Source: Bryum argenteum
Taxonomy: Eukaryota > Streptophyta > Bryopsida > Bryales > Bryaceae
Direction: 5' to 3'
NCBI GenBank assembly: GCA_037043015.1
Contig: CM073327.1
Span: 15,110,727-15,174,726, forward strand
DNA length: 64,000 nt
The position numbers and the translations under genes are program-made. Under the pieces are notes generated by a model. It worked only from the letters and a program-made list of their open reading frames with translations. It was not told the DNA's origin and made no database searches. Every line of letters begins with the position of its first letter. Position 1 is the stretch's first letter. This document shows positions 23,594 through 34,376 of the stretch, in pieces.

Positions 23594-23724
23594 TATAGAA
23601 TAAGATAACAAGCCTTCATATGAAGGACGGAGACACCGTTTAGCAAAACGGTATGACAACGTTTGACTTTGACGGGATAATGTGTCCAGAGATTCTAGCT
23701 ATCAGAATCGTTAGTGAACCACCA
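23508..23724 (-). repeat. Copia element 2, 3' LTR
   Basis: On the plus strand it starts TGTTGTGTGTAGAACACAAG, carries a (TA)n run (23561-23589), then CATATGAAGGACGGAGACAC. The inner end differs from the partner LTR: GTTAGTGAACC here against GGTTCACTAAC there, reverse complements of each other. The exact boundary is therefore uncertain by several bases. Confidence 0.8.
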
Positions 23725-25784
23725 CGCTCCCTTCATTGCATGGTGAAACATCAATCGCCAACTTGAGTTGTATTGTAAAATTTTGAAAAATGTAAACTTT
23801 ATAAGCTTCAGAGAGAAGAAGTAAGATATTGGTCGCCCCCCTGCTTGGAGCGAAGAAAGTCAAGACGGTAAGGGCTTGAATACAAGCCTGATGTTTAGCT
23901 TTTGTAAGAGACTTTGTCAAGATATCAGCCCACATGGTAGACGTTGAGGTATACTTGAAGCTTTAAAATCTTGTCGTGAACTTTCTCACGAAGGAAATGG
24001 AACCGCAAGTCTATATGTTTAGATCGATCATGATATTTTGTATTCTCACTCGAGTAATACAAGACTCAGTTGTCACGAAAAAATGATTCTGGTAAATACA
24101 AAGAGTAACCAAGTTCTTGGAATAGTGCTTGAAGCCAAAGAAGTTCTTTGGTGGCGGTGGCGGCGACAATGTATTCGGCTTCCGTTGATGACAAGGCAAC
24201 AATAGTTTGCTTGCGGCTCTGCCAAGAGAGAAGACATGACGAATCAATTTGAAAAAGATAACCCGAAGTGGACCGGCGGGTGTCGATATCACCTGCCCAA
24301 TCAGCATCACTCCAACCATTGATCTGATGGGTAGAACTCGAATGTGAAGGACTAGTGTACATAAGTCCTTGCTGTGAAGTTCCACGTAGATACCGAAATA
24401 TACGTTTGACTCCAAGCCAATGAGCTTGAGTGGGGTCTTGCATAAATTGGGCAAGATGATTGACGGCAAAAGCCACATCCCACCTTGTGCACGTAACAAG
24501 ATACTGAAGACTGCCGATGGCTTGTCTGTACGGGATCTTGTCCATAATAAGTTGTTTGGAAGAGGGAATAGTATCAGTTTGGTGACGTGAGTATCGAATT
24601 CCAGCTTCTAGAGGCGTTGCAACTGAATGGGAAGCGGCCATATTAAATTTAGTTAGGAGATCGTTGATGTATTTTTCTTGTGATAATAATAAAGTCTTAT
24701 GAATGCGATCTCGGTGAATCTGGATGCCCAAAATATAGCTAATCTCATTGTTATCCGTCATAGAAAAGCGTTGAGCAAATATTGCTTTTGTAGCAGTCAA
24801 AAACTGGAAGTTATCAGAGATGATTACGAGATCATCAATATAAAGACCCAAAAAGAGAATAGAAGTATGGTAGCGTTTAATATAAACGTTTGGATCTGAG
24901 GTACACTTAATAAAACCTTGAGTCAATAAAAATTTGTCAAATGTCTCGTACCAAGCTCGCGGGGCCTGCTTTAAACCGTAGAGGGATTTCAACAGGCGGC
25001 AAACTTGATGTGCATTTCGAGGGTTAATGTATCCCTCAGGTTGTGTTATATAAATTTCTTCATGTAAAGTAGCATTTAAAAATGCTGTGATCACATCCAT
25101 TTGGTGGATGTGATAGTTATAAATAGTAGCTAATGCTAAAAGAAGTCGAAGTGATGTCATCCTAATAACAGGAGAAAAATTTTCAGTGAAGTCAATGCCT
25201 TCCTGTTGAGAGAAGCCACGAGCCACAAATCGTGCCTTAAAACGTGATAAGGAGCCGTCAGAGTTGTATTTTCTTCGAAAGATCCATTTGGTGCTTATAA
25301 TTGATCTATTTGGTGGTGGATCAACAAGATCCCAAGTGCGATTTGTAATAAGAGAATGATATTCCTTGTCCATAGCTTCTTTCCAGTCTTTAGAGTGTTC
25401 GCTAGCAAGGGCTTCGAGAGATGTAAGAGGATCACCACCACCTAAGAAGCCAAAACTGTATAAGTTTGTGTCATGATACCGAGGGGTATGCCTTTGTCCT
25501 TTGTTTACACGTGCAGACCTCCTAATTGAAGGAGGAGAACTAGGTTCGGTTTGGCGGAAATGAGACCGCTGATGTGCAGTAGTTGGAGCGGCGGAAGGTG
25601 GGTCTTCATCATGGAGAGGAGGTGGGTGCTCTGGTGGGTCCTCAGGTGGATCCTTATCCAATTTGAAATCAACGTGTTGATTGAGTGGCAGGGAGTTGGA
25701 AGGGCCTGGTTGGTCAATGGAAGACTCGGAGAAATGATAGTAAAATTCAACAAGATCGGCCGGGAGGAGAAGGAGGTCATTCAT
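23711..25784 (-). pseudogene. Copia element 2, reverse transcriptase and RNase H
   Basis: The 572-codon open frame (24066-25784) carries KEYHSLITNRTWDLV, FKARFVARGFSQQEGIDF, HQMDVITAFLNATL, KSLYGLKQAPRAWY and the catalytic YIDDLVII (Ile in place of Val before DD). RNase H shows SDADWAGDIDTRRSTSGY and VALSSTEAEY. The frame is lost at 24066, and the last conserved piece, MWADILTKSLTKAKHQA, continues in another frame at 23711-23935. The first 100 residues are the Pro/Ser-rich integrase-RT linker. It is nearly intact but truncated at the C-terminus. Confidence 0.9.
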
Positions 25785-26566
25785 TTAAAAAAGAATCGCC
25801 TTGTGCAATAAGGTATCTTCCGAAAAAGTAACATCGCGACTTGTAAAAACGAGCCGATTATCTGGATTATAGAGACGATAGCCCTTGATGCCGTAAATGA
25901 TGAATAGCCAATAAAGATACATTTCGAAGCTTTGAAGTCTAATTTCTTACGATGTTCTTTTATAATATGAGAATAGGCTGGACATCCAAAAATACTCAAA
26001 TCATTGAGATCAGGTCTTAACCCTGTCCATAGTTCATATGGTGTTGTATTATTTAATGAAGTTGAATAAGAACGATTTTGCAGATAGCAGGCAGTAGCTA
26101 CAGCTTCTGCCCAAAAGTGTTTGCTCAAATGAGCAACTTGAAGCATACATCTTGCAGCTTCAACTAAAGTTCGGTTCTTCCTTTCCGAGACTCCATTTTG
26201 GGCAGGATGATAAGGATTGGTCAAGTGACGTTGAATTCCGTGATCTTGACAGAATTTGGTGAAGTTGTTAGATGTAAATTCGCCACCGTTATCGGAGCGG
26301 AGAATAAGTATTTTATGTTTATCATGTTGATTTTCAACTAATGTTTTGTAGGTTTGAATATGAGATAGAGTAGAAGATTTCTTGTTTAAAAAATAGACAT
26401 GTGTAAAACGGGAGTAATCATCAATGAATAAAAGAAAATATAGAGCACCACCTAATGATGGTGTGCTCATTGGGCCACACAAATCCTTGTGTATCAAGGC
26501 CAATGGCACAATAGCTCGTGTAGTAGGTCTTTGTTGGTGCGAACTTTGAGTGTGTTTACCAAGCAC
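25781..26566 (-). pseudogene. Copia element 2, integrase core
   Basis: The core reads LIHKDLCGPMSTPSLGGALY (first Asp), ILRSDNGGEFTSNNF (second Asp) and AQNGVSERKNRTLVEAAR (Glu), so the DDE set is complete. The zinc-binding half (LKWHYRLGHLNIRF) sits in the neighbouring ORF at 26576-27142, separated by stop codons. At the other end it overlaps the RT frame by 4 bp in a different phase. Confidence 0.9.
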
Positions 26567-26575
26567 ACAAATTTC

Positions 26576-27142
26576 TCACAGAGGGAGATTGGATTTTAAT
26601 GTATTAGGAAGTCCAGTGACCATATTTTGATTTTGCATGAGAGTAATAAAACGTATATTGAGATGGCCTAATCGATAATGCCATTTAAGCGTTTCTGAGT
26701 CAAATTTTGACAAAGTTGTAGATAAACAAGTTGACTCTGAGGGTGGGATGCCAATACCCAATGAAAACAAGTTGCCTTCTTTTGGAATTCGTAATATGAT
26801 TTTCTTACTTGAGTTTGGTAACTTGGTCTTGATAAGACATTGAGTCTGAGTGAATGTAATAATTGTATTTCCTTTTGTTGTTATTTGACAAACGGAAAGT
26901 AAATTTTTGGCAAGGCCAGGGACATATAAAACGTCTGGAATTAATAGATTTTCTCCAGTTGGTACTCTTAAAAGAATGGAACCGTAGCCAAGAGCACTGT
27001 GTGAGCGATTGTCACCCAAAATTATAGTTCTTGGAGTGTCGAGAAGTTGATAATCCCGAAAAAATTCTTTTTCAGGAGACATATGTTGACTAGCTCCTGA
27101 ATCTAGGTACCAAGACGAGGAAAGGCCTGAACTATCACACAT
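26576..27142 (-). pseudogene. Copia element 2, protease and pre-integrase region
   Basis: SWYLDSGASQHMSPEKEFF holds the aspartic protease active site (DSGA). It is followed by the usual LGDNRSHSALGYG and LYVPGLAKNLLSV motifs and the gag-pre-integrase motif WHYRLGHLN. The frame is broken on both sides. Confidence 0.9.
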
Positions 27143-27229
27143 GGCCGAAAATTGATAGACGGGAGTATCACCAGTAAAATTATTATTAGATTGTCCTTGT
27201 TCAGTCTTTACCTGATCACGTTTCTTCTT

Positions 27230-28077
27230 TCAACAGTCAGGGGCTTTGTGCCCGGGAATCCCGCAATAGTGACATATAATTGTTCGATAAGATGAGGAAG
27301 TATTTGGGTCATTGGATTTTTGTCCTTGCCAACTCTTTCCACTGTTTCGGGATTGTTCCTGCCAACTCTTTCCACTGTTGCGGAAGTTTTGTTTATAGTT
27401 CTTTGATAATTGACCAGATGAAAATTTATTATGTGAAAATGGCTTAATAAATTTGCCTTTAACATAAAAGGCACTAGATTTGGATACTTCAGGTTTAGAA
27501 TGATTAATGGAATTTTGCTGAAGAATATTAGACAAAGAAAGTTGGAAACGTAAGATTGGCAATACCACCTTGTGTGGTTATGAAGGCACTCAAGAATGCG
27601 GTAAAGCGCAAGCGGCAAGTTAACTTGCGATCGTCTGTGAATATGCATCCGGCGATTTCAACCGTGAAGAAGCGATTGCCATGTTTCTAAGAAGGACATG
27701 GTATCGTCGAGTCGACATCGTCGTCAGCGGCAAAGTTGCTTATGCAAGTTTACCCGTGATGCTTTATTAGACTTCTCGTAGAGTTGTTTTAGACAATCCC
27801 AAACTTCCTTAGAAGTTGTGAGAGATCGTAAAGAAAGTAGCCGCTTCTCGCTACAATGGAGCAAAAGCTCCGATCGGGCTTTGGCATCTCTCAATGTCCA
27901 GTCAAGCTCAAGCTCGTCACTGCGGCCAGAGAGTCGCATCGCGCCATCTACGACTCCCCATATTTCGGAGCGAATTAATAATAGTTCAAGTTTCATACTC
28001 CAAGACGCATAATTATCTGCGTTTAGAGGTGGAATGACATAAGCTCGGTTTCTTTGAAGTTAATCCAAATTGGCCAT
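27230..28077 (-). pseudogene. Copia element 2, gag
   Basis: The N-terminal part (27724-28077) begins at ATG 28077 and has an in-frame stop after five codons, then NADNYASWSMKLELLL and a capsid-like helix-rich region. The C-terminal part (27230-27568) carries a zinc knuckle CHYCGIPGHKAPDC and a small tandem repeat RNSGKSWQ. The middle lies in other frames. Confidence 0.8.
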
Positions 28078-28405
28078 TATGAATTAAATTTAAATTTTCA
28101 AAATAGCAGATTGAAAATATTGGAACTCAAAGTTCCCTTTGCCAATAAGGCTCAATGACGAGGGAATCATCCTCGTTCAATCCCCGTTTTCGTGTTCTTC
28201 AATTCTTTGGTTCAATCTGCTCGATTGGACCTTGGATAAATCCGTTTTGAAGGTCGAGTTGAAAAAAAAATATCTAATTGGTAAAGGAACCTGAATATGA
28301 TTGTCAAATTGCTCTTCTACTTCCTCTAGCAAAACAAACACATCTTCACTAGAATTTAATTCGATTCTGGGTTTCTCTGAGAAACACATGGTTCCACGAT
28401 TTAAT

Positions 28406-28417
28406 GCTCTGATACCA
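28406..28417 (-). other. Copia element 2, primer binding site
   Basis: Minus-strand TGGTATCAGAGC, complementary to the 3' end of initiator tRNA-Met, directly abuts the 5' LTR. This is the common plant type and contrasts with the half-tRNA site of element 1. Confidence 0.95.
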
Positions 28418-28628
28418 TGTTGTGTGTAGAACGCAAGATGACAGATCATAATTTGAAGAAGCATTTACATTATATATATATATATTAATTATAGAATAAG
28501 ATAACAAGCCTTCATATGAAGGACAGAGACACCGTTTAGCAAAACGGTATGACAACGTTTGACTTTGACAGGATAATGTGTCTGTAGATTCTAGCTACTG
28601 TAACGTAACTGTAACTGGTTCACTAACA
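28418..28628 (-). repeat. Copia element 2, 5' LTR
   Basis: On the plus strand TGTTGTGTGTAGAACGCAAG to GGTTCACTAACA, 211 bp, very similar to 23508-23724 apart from a shorter (TA)n run and a few bases. The pair is short for plant LTRs but complete. Confidence 0.9.
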
Positions 28629-28715
28629 CGCCCCCTTCAGTTGCATAGCTGAAACACTGAATCGCCAACTTGAGTTGTATTGTAAAATTTTGAAAAATGT
28701 AAACTTTATAAGCTT
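28629..28715 (-). mobile_element. Truncated 3' internal end of a second Copia element 2 copy
   Basis: The plus-strand sequence CGCCCCCTTCAGTTGCAT to AACTTTATAAGCTT matches the polypurine tract and internal end found at about 23725-23813. Lying outside the 5' LTR, it shows that this LTR once served as the 3' LTR of an adjacent copy, now deleted at AAGCTT. Confidence 0.8.
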
Positions 28716-28794
28716 GGGAAACATGGTGGAAACATACATCGAAAACACTCACATGCAGTCAAATGCAAAAAATAAAGCATCTTGGGTAAGTTAC

Positions 28795-29869
28795 CCCGCT
28801 CGACGGAGTTCGTCTCTTCCTGCTCCGTGTAGGAAGCACGGAGTCAACCTGGGCATCGGGATGCTCGGTAACCTTGCCACCATGTCGTCGAAGCGCAGGA
28901 GCTTTGAACTTATTGAGATTCGGTACATCCGCAGGTGGCTGAGCGTCCACGTTGGTAACCAGCTGAGCATTCACATTCGCAACCTGCGGAGGATGCACAT
29001 TCCCAGCCTTGCAATGGTGTTGGCTCTTAGCATGAAGAAAAGCACCTTCTGCATTAGGACGGGCCTCTCGATCTGCTTGGGGCGAAGGGTTTCTGCTCGA
29101 CATGTCCTTGTCTGCCTGAGTCGTGGAGGTCGTTGCGGAAGGCCTCGACATCGGGTGCTTGGAAGCCAGAATCTCAGAGGCACCTTCCGCATTCGGACGG
29201 GCCTCTCGATCTGCTTGGGCCCAAGGTTTTCTGCGCGACATGTCCTTGCCTGCCTGAGTCGTATAGGTCGTTGCGAAAGGCTTCGACTTCTCGGAAGCCA
29301 GAAACTCAGATTTCAACTTCTTTCTGATGTTGCGTGGGCCGAGTCGAGCACCGTCAGCAACTCCGGGGGTGAGGAAATCGATGTTGACAGGCTGCATGAC
29401 ATCCCTCTTGATGTTGTTGTTTCGGTTGGCGATTCCTGATACAAGTCGTTCCAGGGTACAGTTCGCTACAATGGAAACGAGATGCTTGTCTGCCATGGAG
29501 GTGGTGGTGAAGCTGTGAATCGTTGCATTGCCGTCTGTGGCCTCAAATGAGCCGTCACGGTTGAGCAGCAGCAAGGAGATAATTTCATCACTTCGGATAT
29601 GGCCATGGTGGCGCGCTTCATGCTGCAAGGTATTCGAAGCATGCACAAATATTAAGTCCTTACGTTGAATCCTAATTGAAATTTCATTGACAGAGAAAAC
29701 GAATTTCGCATGCATATATGATATCCAGTGATCTTACCTGAATAAAAATGCGGAACTGTTCGAGAGGTGTGCTGGGGAGTAATCGGCGTGTCCAATAGTG
29801 CTCCCTCACAATCGTTGATATCCTTACTTCCATAGAATCTAGAATATTGTAATGAGCGCGGAGCTCCAT
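28795..29869 (-). pseudogene. RWP-RK family gene copy 1, 5' half (disrupted)
   Basis: Exon 1 (29738-29869, ATG at 29869) encodes MELRAHYNILDSMEVR and TIVREHYWTRRLLPST. A 115-bp intron follows. Exon 2 (28795-29622, 276 codons, no stop) continues with SLLLLNRDGSFEATDGNA, KHLVSIVANCTLERL and NIKRDVMQPVNIDFLTPG. The first 150 or so residues match copy 4 and form an unknown conserved region. Next comes a Lys/Arg/Ala-rich linker with a 33-residue-scale internal repeat (QADREARPNAEGA twice) and Asn-Val motifs (QVANVNAQLVTNVDAQ), then TRSRKRRTPSSG at the donor. The continuation is separated by the Copia element. Function unknown apart from the RWP-RK domain of the other half. Confidence 0.75.
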
Positions 29870-31035
29870 TGGTACAATTCCACCGTAACTATGTGAGGAA
29901 GTGAGAGGAAGAGAAGGTGCAAATACTGAGAGAGGACAAGGAGTGTAGGGTGAGAAAGAGAAGGCGCGGAGAAAGAACACAAAGAACACAAAAACAAAGA
30001 AGGCGCAAAGACTGGGAGAAAACAAATGTAGAAAAAGATAAGCAATGTCTCTGCACGAAAAGGCATGTAAGTACTCACGATTTTAGGACAACGCACGATT
30101 CGTACCATCCTACCTTCATCTTTTAAGCACTTTTCATCCACTTGAAAAACAAAAAATGATTTCTTCCACGATAATTAATGACCCAATTTCTTTAAAAAGT
30201 ATATTATAAGTGACTTGAGGGTCGCCGAGATGGTGGGAGGAAGGGCAAGCTAAAGTCAATATAAATGGAAATCTTCATGTTCCATCTATTAGGTTAAAAT
30301 ATCGGGTACTTCATTTGTTGGTTTTGGGTTTTGATTACATACTAGTGTTCACATTGAGATGACAAATTACTACTGGTGTTTTGTCATCTCAACATCTCAA
30401 CAAAATATATAAAATAAGTTGAATGCACAAATTATTTTTTGCTCATCTTCAACAGGATCTAAAGTATTTCTTTAGACCTTTTCATATGATATGACTAAAT
30501 GTACTCAAAGAACATTGGTTTTGTGGAAAGTGCTATTTAAGGTGTAAAATTGCATATGAACAAATTATTATAGATTCTTAAGTTTCAATCAAATACAACT
30601 ATATTGAGAATGCTTCACTTAGTATATGACTCATATGACAGCTTAAGGGCCCCACACATTCCGAAGAGCAATTTCAAAATTTTGTTGCATCTCTTCATTA
30701 ACTCTAAGAGATTTTTTTTTTTTTTTTTTAAATTCTTAAACCCTTCAAATAGTGTTGAAGAGATGACATATACCAAATTGGAACATTCTTATGGAAACCC
30801 GACTGCCAATAGATTCATATGTGCCACATGGAGAATATATGAGAAGCAAGCTATGGTAAAAAATCACTTTAATCCCTATTTTCAATATAACAATATAAAC
30901 AATAATAGCCTTGTGGTGAAGCGTAATCCACACACTTGGAAGATAGCTTTTGTGTGAGGCACATGTCTCACCCCTACTGCATGTGTATGATGTTTCATAT
31001 TGTGATTTTTAGGGTGCAACGTGGACAAAATCTTC
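29870..31035 (-). promoter_or_regulatory. Upstream region of copy 1, duplicated upstream of copy 4
   Basis: Shared blocks with 56257-57125 include TTTGTACCATCC or TTCGTACCATCC, CACTTTTCATCCACTT, TCTATTAGGTT, TTTGTTGG, ACAAATTA, and near the far end GTGAGGCACAT and TATTGTGATTTTAGGG. Conservation across more than 1 kb of non-coding DNA means that the promoter was duplicated with the gene. A T-run lies at 30713-30730. Confidence 0.65.
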
Positions 31036-31343
31036 ATTGTGTCAAATCTTTTAAATATTTTAATTAGTACAAATATTTTAATTAGTACAAAGGAACATGG
31101 CATTTGTCTCACTCCCTTGTTACAAACTTGACTCCTGGTAAGGATTGTGATAATTGAGGTAAAACATGTGTCAAATCTTCTCTAACATTTTCAAATTAGT
31201 ACAAGAAGTGTGGTATATGTCTTAAGCACTCCCTTGTAACAAAAAAAAACTTAAATATTTTTTGACTGCGATGACCTTGAACCAGTAAAGGATGATGGTA
31301 GGACACACGAAAGTTATTGTTGAGACTCAATTATGATCCATTG

Positions 31344-31999
31344 TCAAATCTGAAATGGTTGTGAGGTTGTCATTGCGCTGGTCGTGGAGTTGCAGCAATC
31401 GTTGCGACTTTGCAAAGGTCTAAGGTAGAGTGTCCTAAAAGCGCCACAGGACCCAAAAGCGATCTGTCCTCATTTGTAGATTGTGAAGATACAGATGTAC
31501 CTCATTTGTATATAACGCATTTGGGTCAAATCTTACTTAGCACTTTGGAATTTTGTATAAAATTCACAAATGCGAATTACATGTTGCAAATTTTTGCAAT
31601 CCTCCCGAAAACCTATTTCGAATGTGGTCATAATTTTATTTTGAATTTACTAGTGCTAAAAATAGGTCAGATCTCTTAAGGTGGCGCTTTTAGGACACTC
31701 TACCTTACTTCGAGTGCAAGCATGATTTAGTTCAGACACATTGTTCATGTACTCCTGAGAAAATGAGAAGCGGCGATGGTTGCTTCGCTTGTCGTGCTCA
31801 CATCTGCATATCAAGCCAAATTCCTCCATCCTAGAATAAGATAATGTAACGACGGTCCGTATAACAAAATAGCGATCCATTCTAAGCACGTACCTGGAGG
31901 CAGCGGTGCGGGACGAGAGGTCGCAAAAGCAGCTATTGGGGGCATCAAAGCGTCTTCCGCGGAGCTTTCGCCGAACGCGAACGAAGAGATCGCCCGCTG
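31344..31999 (-). CDS. Unrecognised gene remnant with a MITE inside an exon
   Basis: Minus-strand exon 31894-31999 (donor CAG then GTACGTG) joins in phase across a 63-bp intron to an exon from 31830 (acceptor TTATTCTAG). The reading frame includes FVRVRRKLRGRRFDAPNS, then MEEFGLICRCEHDKRS and FSQEYMNNVSELNHACTR. At 31707 the frame enters a 283-bp MITE. If the MITE and one TA are ignored, the frame stays open from 31420 to a stop at 31344. The Cys pair (CRCEH) suggests a metal site, but I recognise no family. The start is not found: upstream exons would lie above 32000. Disrupted by the MITE as it stands. Confidence 0.4.
31423..31705. mobile_element. MITE with TA target, 27-bp perfect inverted ends
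   Basis: Ends 31421-31447 and 31681-31707 are perfect inverted repeats over 27 bp including the flanking TA (outer part AGGTAGAGTGTCCTAAAAGC). TA on both sides is the Tc1/mariner-type target. No coding capacity. The 283-bp length is typical of MITEs. Confidence 0.88.
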
Positions 32000-33274
32000 C
32001 TCAAGGTGTTAAACAACAAGGAGATTTTAAGAAGACGCGGATCTTCTTCTGGCACAACGAGTGGCACCACAAGAGTGCTGATTCAGAGGGCGCCGAAACT
32101 GACGAAGTCGATGTGCAATTCGTAGATTGCCATACAGCGTTCAAAGGAAAACGACAACGAAATCTATTATCCTTACATGCATTCGTTTTACAAATCTTGT
32201 GCATTAGCATTGCTGCTGCAAACCCTGGGAACTTTGGTTTGGCCATACAGGCTTCGTGCCTGCCCTGTGAGCTTGGTGAGCAGACCCTAGACCGCAAGCT
32301 GCTGCCGCAACCCACCAGCAGTCTCGACACCAAGACAAAACCATCTTCACATTTGGCGATTAAGGCCAGAAATAGATAATGTCTCGTAAGTTCTCGTTAA
32401 AAGTTTGGGAGTTTTTATTGAAGAAAGGATTCTTTCAGTTTTGAATGGCGAGAGTGCAATCGTGTTCATGACGGTTTTCTTTCTTCTTCGAACTATATTC
32501 TCTTTCTAGTCCATTTAATTTGAAGTGAGGTTGAAGGTAAATAATTATGATGACTATGCACAGATGCTGCTGCGACCGAACATCTTCTATCAGCTCGCGT
32601 CAGGATTTGTATGCCCTGTTTGCTGTGCAGTTTATTTACATCGGCGAACTTGTGATACTACTGATGCAAAGCCTTTATTCACAAGTAAGCTCGAAGTTTC
32701 CAGGACCAATCAAAGGAAGGGCTAAGTGGAAGAAGGTGGCCCGGTGACATCAATAGTAATATTGCAGCACTTACATCACCTGTCAAGGAATTGAATTGAG
32801 AAAAACGAAAAGTTTAGCATTAGACAAGGTAGGGTGGCAACAACAGTGAGCCTAATCAAGAGCCTAATCAAGACAGTCAAGTCTGTTCTTTTTGGTGTAC
32901 CTTGTTGCAAATTAACTTCAAAGATGCAAGGGGTTTGGGAAAAATTTAGAACATTTTGTTTGGGTCGTGAAGTTGATGATGGGCTTAAGGAGAGTTTCTC
33001 AATAATGTAAATGGTTGATTGGAGATGATTCAAAAGAGCGAACATTTGCCTATTTGTTGCAAAGCAAAACGAGGAAGTGGCAAGAGAGAACTCTTACATA
33101 TAGAGTTCTACGACACAATCTTAGGTTCAAGTTTAGTATACTAATTCAAGACTATTACACAATTGAGAGTGAAGTTTAGTGAAAAACCTCTGAAGTGGCA
33201 TGAGTGGTCTTCCGTTTGCGTCTGTCACGTCGGGAATCGAGTCCGCTTCTCAGACACTCTCACTCGTAGCAGTG
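32000..33274. other. Region between the disrupted gene and RWP-RK copy 2
   Basis: A 157-codon plus ORF at 31906-32379 overlaps the minus exon above and shows no family. The part at about 32750-33045 is repeated at about 50622-50850 (TGTCAAGGAATTGAATTGAG, TAGGGTGGCAACAAC, TTCTTTTTGGTGT or TGCTCTTTTTGGTGT, GGTTGATT or GGTTCATT, GATTCAAAAGAG or GATTTAAAAGAG). No further gene is supported. Confidence 0.45.
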
Positions 33275-34356
33275 TCACTCTGCGGACTCTTTTGCCGAGC
33301 TTGAATCCCCACTCTCTTCCCTGGAGGCCAAAGTTCGGCTGTTCTTCATGTCCTCATCCGACTCGTCGCTCTTACACTCCTCCTGGCTGTCGGAATCCTG
33401 CAAAATTAAGATCATCACTTAACTCCATACATGATAATTACGTCCACTTGGGGATAACTGCACGATATGTAAAAAGTTTGGAACTCTAGTATTCCCATCA
33501 TCTTCTGATCGGCATCTTAGCAGTTTAGCAGATCTCTAAGCACCTGTTCCTGTGCAGCTTGTTGCATTCGATGCATTCGAGTTCTCGGCCTCCTCCTCGA
33601 CCGAACTACTTCTTCCTCCCTCACGAAGGCCAGCTCTTTCAGAGTCCTCCTCCCCTGTATGCCAAACGTGAAAACTACACAATCATGTAAAGTGCTTCAA
33701 GGTATTCAATCAACGTCAATGTGAGATCGTGTGTGACTGTACTCTACCTTCTTGCTGGGCCATCGCTTCAGCCCAAGCTTTCTGCATGCTACCTGCAGCG
33801 TAGAGAGGCCGATGTCCAGCTTGTTGGCAGCTTCAGATGCACTTAGCTCATGCAATCTCGCCAAATCTGCCAGCGATACACGATCCGGTGCACAACCCGG
33901 TCCCGGTCGAAGCTGAATCGTGAAACCAACCACAGAACTTGGATGTGATGCAGAAAGAAGGAAGCCAGAGCAACTACTACAGTCAGTTGCGCACATTAAT
34001 CGGATGGAGAATAGAAATAAAAGTATGTTGGCATACTTACCGGGTCCGTGAAATGTCGAACCTTGTTTTGCCGTCGAAGAGGGACGAAGGGAGTATCACT
34101 CGAACGCGCTGACACCGGATCCGATGCGTCTTGGTTCTGATGTGCAGGTCGCTCTCCCCGAGGCTGCACCCAGCACAAAACATACGAAAAGCAATGCATG
34201 AAACAGAGAATGAACATAATCACATGCAGAATTATGCAGAAGGAGGAGGAGAAAGCGTCGATGGTCACTTACCTTGCCCGACAGAGTTCGCCTTTTGTTG
34301 TTCCCCGCAGGAGGCATGGCGTCACGGTGGACATGGGGCTGGGCATTGGGATCCAT
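33275..34356 (-). CDS. RWP-RK family gene copy 2, short intact form
   Basis: Five minus-strand exons, all joined in phase 0, give a 201-residue protein: 34273-34356 (ATG 34356), 34041-34163, 33748-33912, 33544-33654 and 33275-33397 (TGA). Every intron is GT-AG and 93-146 bp long. The order is a short basic start (PPAGNNKRRTLSGK), VPLRRQNKVRHFTDP, the RWP-RK domain (DLARLHELSASEAANKLDIG and CRKLGLKRWPSKK), a basic helical exon (LKELAFVREEEVVRSR) and an acidic Ser-rich tail (DSDSQEECKSDESDED). It lacks the 300-residue N-terminal part of copies 1 and 4. RWP-RK proteins are DNA-binding regulators. This may be a truncated but expressed member. It starts 21 bp from a large minisatellite. Confidence 0.8.
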
Positions 34357-34376
34357 GGTGAAAGAGGGAAATGACG

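Larger units (their letters stand above)
23508..28628 (-). mobile_element. Ty1/copia retrotransposon inserted in RWP-RK copy 1
   Basis: Short LTRs (about 23508-23724 and 28418-28628) bound gag, protease, integrase, RT and RNase H remains on the minus strand. A classical primer site (TGGTATCAGAGC) abuts the 5' LTR. The left host boundary falls inside exon 3 of copy 1. On the right, the LTR is followed by another 87 bp of element-internal sequence, so a second, truncated element or a recombination event is involved. For that reason no simple target duplication exists. Confidence 0.93.

Noticed and set aside
28971-29439. Plus-strand ORFs with repeated GPLDLLG-type phrases
   Set aside because: Shadows of exon 2 of RWP-RK copy 1, which is open over 276 codons on the minus strand with proper splice sites.
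31906-32379. 157-codon plus ORF
   Set aside because: It overlaps, antisense, an exon with consensus splice sites on the minus strand, and its second half looks non-coding.
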